A DNA stretch of 64,000 nt from Rhynchonema sp. JSB1_4. Its lineage: Eukaryota > Nematoda > Chromadorea > Monhysterida > Xyalidae. The stretch is from positions 62,001 through 126,000 of the forward strand of contig JASAMV010005349.1 in NCBI GenBank assembly GCA_030248065.1. Reading direction: 5' to 3'. The notes under the pieces were generated by a model that worked only from the letters and a program-made list of their open reading frames with translations, was not told the DNA's origin and made no database searches. A program made the translations under genes and the position numbers. Positions 57,350 through 64,000 of this stretch are shown here, piece by piece (within the stretch, counting starts at the first letter, position 1; each line of letters opens with the position of its first letter).

Positions 57350-58610
57350 GGACCGAAATGAATTTTGCCACTTTGGTCTTGCGTTTGTTTGATCCTGCCC
57401 TTTTGGCCTTGCCCTTTTTGGTCCTGCCCTTTTTTGGTCCTGCTCTTTTTGGTCTTGCCCTTGTCTTGCCCTTTTGGAAAGCCCTTTATTGTACTCTGTC
57501 CTTTTATTCTGCTCTTTTTTCTCTTGCTCAAACTGGTCTCTTGCTCAAGCCTGTTTGTCCAGTCGACCGGCCATCTAAAAAAGTGTTATGACTATGACTA
57601 ATAGGGTTTATCACTTCCTCATCTCTTCCTGTCATATTCAGCATAACCTGGTACAACGATCGCAAACAGTATACGCAGCGAACGAATGACAAAGTGTTCA
57701 AATTAGAATATCGAAAATGTGGTTTTAGTGGACTGTTAAGCTACAATACACATGATGAAAACACAAAAGATGATTGCCCGAATTAAAACATACAAAAAGA
57801 AACTAATCCATGAACGCAAAATATATATACAGAGGAATCAACACTTGTAAAAAACAGTCATGGTGGTGGAGAAGTTGAAAAAAGCTGAAGAGGGTTTTTC
57901 AATGATGCGGTACTTATTTAATCGCCCGCCAGGATAACCATAATGTAAATATTATGGTCATAAAGTATAGCAGTAAACCAATCAACAAACAAAACCAAAA
58001 AAACACATGCAACACCATAAACAAAAACTTTTTCGTCTCTCATTTCCTTTTTTAATTTTTCTGTTGTTTTTTGTTTTACGTTTTTTAAGTTTTGAGTTTG
58101 TTGGTTTTTTTTGCATGATTTCAATGTTTTCTTTCTTTTACATTGTTTACTAATTTGTAATAGTTCTACTAGTGGTAGCAGTTTTCAATTTTTTTCGAAG
58201 TTTTTTTAACTTGTGTTTTTTTTGCTTTTTTTAAACGTTTTTATTTTTTCTGCTTCCTCACTTTCTAATTCAGTGAGTTCACTTGCCAGCTTGACCTTTA
58301 TGACTAGCCAGACCTCTCTGAGCAGCCTGGCCTCCCTGACCAACTTGACCAGTTTGGACTGACTGAGCCCCGCCTTTAGGAGCCGGATGTATGACGTTGC
58401 TCTGGGTGCCACGTAACTTTTGCCACAACCGAATCCAGCCTTTGCGCGCATCCTTTGACATCAGCGTGACAATGTATGGATTAGCGGTGTGTTCGATAGT
58501 GTTGCTTAGGGTGTAGTAGTTATAGAAGATGGCTAAACTCCAGAAGGAGCGACGTTCGAAAAAAAGTCTGCAAGAATTGCTAATTATGAAAGTAATACTT
58601 GGCAAATTTA
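57350..58610. repeat. Segmental duplication, left copy
   Basis: The first part (57350-57815, with (G/C)CCCTTTTTGGTCCTG repeats and CATATTCAGCATAACCTGG) recurs at 58810-59297. The second part (57917-58610) recurs at 62087-62780. In the right copy the two parts are separated by the palindromic element at 59298-62085. Confidence 0.75.
58279..58567 (-). pseudogene. Receptor-like last exon, frameshifted copy
   Basis: It is nearly identical to the exon at 62452-62739 but has one extra T in the T-run after the acceptor. The conserved frame (HTANPYIVTLMSKDARKGW) therefore cannot be entered from the same splice phase. It is probably a decayed duplicate. Confidence 0.45.
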
Positions 58611-59297
58611 GGGCCGCGAAAACTTAGAGAAGGCGCCCGGAACCGGGGATACGCAGTATAATATGCCTCTCCATCAAAGTATACTACGTGATGGCAGAAA
58701 AGTTTGAACTTGTTTATGTAAAATCTGTAAACATTCTATTTTTTATTTACTTCTCTACTTTGGTAGTTCGTTAGTTCAGGATATGTTGTCTTTATATAGT
58801 GCAGTGATTAGTTCGTGGACCAAAATGAATTTTGCCATTTGTTTGATCCTGCCCTTTTGGCCTTGCCCTTTTTGGTCCTGCCCTCTTTTGGTCCTGCTCT
58901 TTTTGGTCTTGCCCTTTTGCAAAGCCGTTTTGGTCTTGCTCTTTCTTGTACTCTGCCCTGGTTCTGCGGGTTCTGCTCGTTGTTTGTACTCTGTCCTTTT
59001 GTTCTGCTCTTTTTTCTCTTGCTCAAACTGGTCTTGCTCAAGCCTGTTTGTCCAGTCGCCCGGCCATCTAAAAATGTTATAACTAATGGGGTTTATCAGT
59101 TTCCCATCTTTTTGTCATATTCAGCATAACCTAGTGCAACAATCGCAAACAGTATACGCAGCGAATGAATAATAAAGTGCTCAGATTAGAATATCGAAAA
59201 TGTGGTTTTAGTGGACTGTTAAGCGACAAAACACATGATAAAAACGCAAAAGATGATTAACCGAATTAAAACATACAAAAAGAAATTAATCCATGTA

Positions 59298-62085
59298 TAG
59301 TCAAGCCACGTGCTCATGAGACGACTCTTTTTAAAGCTTGCTTGGCCAGATTCAAAAATGCGCCGGTTAGGCCGCGTACAGATAGAGCTGGTTCTGATTC
59401 TGGTTTTACTAAAAAAATTCTATGTCCGAAAACCAGAACCAGAGCCAGCTCTATCTGCACGCAAAACTGGAAATATTTCTGGCGCAATATTTTTTATTCT
59501 ATGTGAGAGAACCAGAAATATCTCCAGCTCTATCTGTACGCAAAACTGGAAATATTTCTGGCGCAGTTCGAAACATTTATGTCACTATGTTATTTGAAAA
59601 AACGTGGTGTGTGAGTGCTTGCAACATTTTGTTTGATCACAGGGTGTGCCGAAATACATATACCTGATATGAATTATTGTTTGTGCAGTAATTGTTTCGA
59701 TTTGTGATAAACTTTGGCTAATTGTTTGTGGTCTGCTGTATGCGCTTTGCCAGCAATCTTCCATCGTTTGCAAACATGTTTTCAGGTATGATGTTTTCAG
59801 GTGCCTTAGAATTCTAAACAAGGCCCCTAGTCTGCTGCGCTATCAGAACTAAACTTTCCACTTCGATATAGTTTGTTGATGTTCTCTCTCATCCATGCTG
59901 AGGAAAGCAGAGAGACACCACTGGGAGAACACCACCACAGTGTTTGAGGTACATTTTCCAAAAAACCGGTTCAAGCACAAGGTGCTCAACGGAAATTCTT
60001 AAGTGTAAAAGTCCGACCAATCAGCAAATAAACCGCTTGAACTGCTTTTTTGGAAAATGTACCTCAAACGCCGTAGTGAAAATCCTCCCAGCGGCGTCTC
60101 TGCTTTCCTCAGCATGGACGAGTACATCAACAAACTGTATCGAAGTCAGAGGTTTAGTGCTGATAGCCCAGCAGATTAGGGGCCTTGTTTAGAATTCTCC
60201 GGTATCTGAAAACATGTTTGCAAACGATCGAAGGTTGCTGGCAAAGCGCCCACATCAGACCATAAAAAATCGAAACAATGACTGCACAAACAATAATCAA
60301 TACCAGGTGTATGTATTTCGGCACACCCTGTAATCAAATAAAATGTTACAAGCACACACCACGTTTTTTTCATAAATAACCCAGGGACATAAATGTTTAG
60401 AACTGCGCCAGAAATATTTCCAGTTTTGCGTACAGATAGGGCTGGAGATATTTCTGGTTCTCTGACATAGAATAAAAAATATTGCGCCAGAAATATTTCC
60501 AGTTTTGCGTACAGATAGAGCTGGCTCTGGTTCTGGTTTTCGGACATAGAAATTTTTTTAGTAAAACCAGAACCAGAACCAGCTCTATCTGTACGCGGCC
60601 TTACACGGGTTTTCGCAAACAAAAGGAAGAGATTGGGCCGAGAGACATGATGACAAGTTCCAGCTGGCTGACCTCAATTTGTTGCGTGCTTACGCGAACA
60701 GCAACATCGTTCAACACACAAATGTTTTGGGAGTGAAAAGGGAATTTACGCACCGAGGTGGAGAGCGTGTTTTTAAAAAAATGCGTGCATTTCTGTTTCT
60801 TTCATTTCCGAAATACGTGGAACCGGAACATTATTGGATCCGTTCAAGTCAACTTCAAAATAAGTCGTCTCATGAGTTCGTGGCTGGACTGGACGACTTT
60901 TTTGAAGTTGACTTGTGCGGATCCAATTATGTTCCGGTTCCACGTATTTCGGAAGCAAAAGAGAGAGAAACGCACGTATTTAGGAAAAACACGCTCTCCA
61001 CCTCGATGCGTAAATTCTCGTTTCACTCTCAAAACATTCAGCCAGCTGGAACTGGCCATCATCTCTCTTAGGGCGCGGCCAGGTATTGGTCGCACAATAA
61101 CCATATAAGAATTCATCAAATCCAATCCTGATTTTCACGTTCAGTCACTCTTAACCACTGTGCTATTTGTGATTCTCACAAAACATTTCAGCTACAAATA
61201 ATCTAGCAGATCAACCACGTTGCCGCAGGTCTGAAACATTCTCTTTACTGCATGTTTTGTGTGCGATCACGCAACGCAACGTCATTGCCCCGTCACTGTC
61301 CCGCTTTACGATTCAGGAAAAAAATTGACTAATTCTTATAAAGTCATTGTGCGACCAATAGATGCGGACTGCGGACATTGAAAAATTCTATGTACAATGT
61401 CCGAAGTCCGCACCTATTGGTCGCACAATGACTTTATAAGAATTGGTCAAATTTTTTTCCTGAATCGCAAAGCAGGCCAGTGATAGGGCAATGACGTTGC
61501 GTTGCGCGATCACACACAAAACACGTAGTAAAGAGGATGTTTCAGACCTGCGGCAACGTGGTTGATCTGCTAGATTATTTTCAGCTGAAAATGTTTTGTG
61601 AGAATCACAAATAGCACAGTAGTTAAGAGTGACTGAACGTGAAAATCAGGATTGATTTTGATGAATTCTTATATGGTCATTGTGCGACCAATACCTGGCC
61701 GCACTTGCGGACTGCGGACTGCGGACAATCGAAACATTTCTTTGATTGTGTTTGCTATTAGCAAGCATACAACTACAGGGTTAAATATGCAAACTTTAAC
61801 ACCGTGCATAATACTGTGTTGTCTTCTGCGGTTGTTAGCAAACACAATAAAAAAATGTTTCGATTGTCCGCAAACCGCAGTCCGCAAGTGCGGCCAGGTA
61901 GATGCGGACTGCGGACTGCGGACATTGGATATAGTTTTTTTCAATGTCCGCAGTCCGCATCTACCTGACCGCGCCCTCAGCCCAATCTCTCTCTTTTGCT
62001 TTTCGAAACCGTGTAACCAGAGCATTTTTTGAATCTGGCCAAGCAAGCTTTAAAAAATTAGTCTCATGAGCTCGTGGCTGGACTA
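59298..62085. mobile_element. Large composite palindromic element
   Basis: Outer ends TAGTCAAGCCACGTGCTCAT and ATGAGCTCGTGGCTGGACTA are inverted, with TA on both sides. Inside are successive near-perfect palindromes: about 59366-60606, 60627-61070, 61075-61695 and 61695-61980. Several start with a (T)AGGGCGCGGCC-type end. No transposase is visible. Confidence 0.65.
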
Positions 62086-62451
62086 TGCTTATTTAATTGC
62101 TCGCCAGGATAACCATTATAGGTAAATATTATGGTCATAAAATAGCAGTAAATCAATCAACAAACAAACCCAGAAAAACACATGCAACACCATAAACAAA
62201 AACTTTTTGTCTCTCATTTCCTTTTTAAAATTTTTTTGTTGTTTTTTGTTTTGTGTTTTTTAAGTTTTGAGTTTATTGGTTTTTTGCATGTTTTTCAATG
62301 TTTTGTTTTCTTTTACATTTTTTAATAGTTTGTAGCAGTACTACCAGTGGCAGCAGTTTTCAATTTTTTTCGAAGTTTTTTAACTTGTGTTTTTTTGCTT
62401 TTTTTGAACGTTTTTATTTTTTCTGCTTTCTCACTTTCTAACTCAGTGAGT

Positions 62452-62739
62452 TCACTTGCCAACTTGACCTTTATGACTAGCCAGACCTCTCTGAGCAGCC
62501 TGGCTGCCCTGACCAACTTGACCAGTTTGGACTGACTGAGCCCCGCCTTTAGGAGCCGGATGTATGACGTTGCTCTGGGTGCCACGTAACTTTTGCCACA
62601 ACCGAATCCAGCCTTTGCGCGCATCCTTTGACATCAGCGTGACAATGTATGGATTAGCGGTGTGTTCGATAGTGTTGCTTAGGGTGTAGTAGTTATAGAA
62701 GATGGCGAAACTCCAGAATGAGCGACGTTCGAAAAAAGT
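62452..62739 (-). CDS. Receptor-like (seven-helix GPCR type) last exon, partial gene
   Basis: After an acceptor TTCTTGCAG, 95 codons read TFFERRSFWSFAIFYNYYTL, SNTIEHTANPYIVTLMSKDA, RKGWIRLW. The NPYIV motif followed by SKDxRKGW resembles the end of helix 7 and helix 8 of rhodopsin-like receptors. A Gly/Gln-rich tail (QTGQVGQGSQAAQRG) leads to the stop. No upstream exons were found before the window's repeats, so the gene is partial here or the exon is a duplicated fragment. Confidence 0.4.
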   Translation of the reverse strand, partial: TFFERRSFWSFAIFYNYYTLSNTIEHTANPYIVTLMSKDARKGWIRLWQKLRGTQSNVIHPAPKGGAQSVQTGQVGQGSQAAQRGLASHKGQVGK

Positions 62740-62906
62740 CTGCAAGAATTGCCAATTATGAAAGTAATAAGAAAACTGATAATATGGAGTATAATAGCTC
62801 TCCATCAAAATTTACTGCGCGATGGCACAAATGTTTGAATTTGTTTTCGTAAAATCTGTAAAACATTCTATTTTTTATTTACTGCTCTATGTACTTGGTA
62901 GTTCGT

Positions 62907-63485
62907 TAGGGCGCGCCCATGTACCTAGGCCAGGGCCAGGGCCGGGGCCGGGGCCATGAAAAATAATCTACCGGAGTTTTCCACTTAAAGCCCCGGGGGC
63001 TCTATGCGGAAATTGGTGGAAAATGGACCCTCCGACCAGAAAGAAAAAATCCAATTAGAGCCCCCGGGGGCTTTAAGTGGAAACGTTTCCACTTACAGCC
63101 CCCGGGGGCTTTAAGCGGAAAACTGGGTGTTTTCATCGTTGTCAGTAGGGACACTTTAGGCCAGTATTTTGACATTCTGATACAATATTTCAACCTGGTT
63201 GTGAGGCTCTTCATCTAAACGTGGCAAAACGTTGGTAAAATAACAGAAAAGTGGGGTATTTTGGTCATTCTTACACTAGTTTGAACTATTTTGGCAACTT
63301 TACTGTTCGATGTAAAATCAATGGTCCGTAAAAAAATAAATCCAATTAGAGCCCCCGGGGGCTTTAAGTGGAAAATTTTCCACTTAGAGCCCCCGAGGGC
63401 TCTATTCGGGGGAGGCTTTAAGTGGAAAGCTCCGGTACATATGTCCGAGGCCCTGGCCCCGGCCCTGGCCTACATGGGCGCACCG
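62907..63485. mobile_element. GC-rich foldback element (GGGCCGG and CCCCCGGGGGC arrays)
   Basis: It begins AGGGCGCGCCCATGTACC and has the inverse CCTACATGGGCGC near 63470. Subterminal AGGGCCAGGGCCGGGGCCGG lies at both ends. Inner repeats of GAGCCCCCGGGGGCTTTAAG with GTGGAAA surround a central AT-rich part. Confidence 0.6.
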
Positions 63486-64000
63486 ACAGGGCCGGGGCCG
63501 GGGCCGGTGCGAAACATTTTTCTGGATAGGCGACGTTACAACTACAGGGTTGTCAATAATCCAACATTGGTTTCGTATATGCAGCTGCGCGTGTGTGTTC
63601 GTGTTGGGTGTGTTGTTGCCTGATGTATCAAGGGCACGGTCATTTCGTGGTTTTTTATTTAGATTATGCATATGTATATTTGTTTAAGCAAATTAATATT
63701 AAAGCGCTTTATTCTTAAAAAAACTGGCTGATGAAAAGTCACCAGATGACATAAATTGTTTGAGCAACCGCAGTAAACGACATGGCTGCGCGATTTTCGA
63801 GTAACACATAATTCAACCAATCAGCGGAAAGCGCACGTCGTGTATGTGCACGGTCAAAAGCGGACTGTATGTGTATAATTGCAGGTAGAAGCTCAGTGTT
63901 TTGTCAACCATATTTCAAACTGCAGCCCGAATTTGCAATTTACAAATTTGTATAATCTAAAGAAAAAACACAAGATAGCCATGCCCTTGATAAATCAGGC
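63486..64000. other. Window edge, no supported gene
   Basis: An ATG at 63980 (MPLINQ) opens a frame that leaves the window. It could be a gene start, but there is too little sequence to judge. Confidence 0.2.

Noticed and set aside
57202..57531. Gln/Lys/Gly-rich open frame (KSRTKKGQDQKGQGQKG)
   Set aside because: It is the translation of the CCCTTTTTGGTCCTG repeat. The same repeat at 58810-59060 is open in other frames, so no coding claim is made.

Overview
This is a eukaryotic, animal-type window. Genes are split by short introns, mostly 40-300 bp, with GT-AG ends. Recognisable products are a lysosomal alpha-L-fucosidase, a muscle-LIM-type protein, the WD40 protein CIAO1, a sideroflexin, four sigma-type glutathione S-transferases and two ionotropic-receptor-like channels. 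Gene compactness, the GST array and divergent ionotropic receptors suggest an invertebrate, perhaps an ecdysozoan or nematode-like animal. I cannot name a species. All gene models below were spliced by eye; reading phase closes across every exon of the complete models.

Layout: 0-2.2 kb has two paralogous small secreted peptides (minus). 3.0-6.5 kb has two tandem ionotropic-receptor-like genes (plus). 7.1-10.8 kb has a complete alpha-L-fucosidase plus a duplicated set of first exons (minus). 12.6-15.0 kb has a two-LIM protein (minus). 16.9-34.6 kb is a gene-poor island of nested transposons. 35.6-40.2 kb is CIAO1, with a composite transposon in intron 2. 40.4-42.7 kb is sideroflexin, tail to tail with CIAO1. 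44.3-52.3 kb is a four-gene GST tandem array. 53.9-56.3 kb has an unrecognised protein and a single-pass membrane protein. 57.3-62.8 kb is a segmental duplication carrying a receptor-like last exon, one copy split by a palindromic element. The remainder is repeats.

The most striking content is the transposon island. Many unrelated-looking low-complexity blocks (GGGCC arrays, CCAATACC arrays, GTACAGTAGGTATCCCCC arrays, AAACCGTTTTTT arrays) turn out to be separate families of short non-autonomous elements. Each is bounded by terminal inverted repeats, usually CAGNG-type or TAGG-type, and by 8-bp target-site duplications that can be read directly, which fits the hAT superfamily. The arrays lie just inside the ends, in opposite orientations at the two ends. 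Elements insert into one another up to four deep. A Merlin/IS1016-like element, a Tc1/mariner-type MITE, retroelement fragments, tRNA-like sequences and large palindromes are also present.

The functional themes of the genes (detoxification, chemosensation, iron-sulfur and mitochondrial metabolism, muscle) look like ordinary chromosomal neighbours rather than one pathway. CIAO1 (cytosolic Fe-S assembly) and sideroflexin (mitochondrial carrier) are the only pair with loosely related roles.
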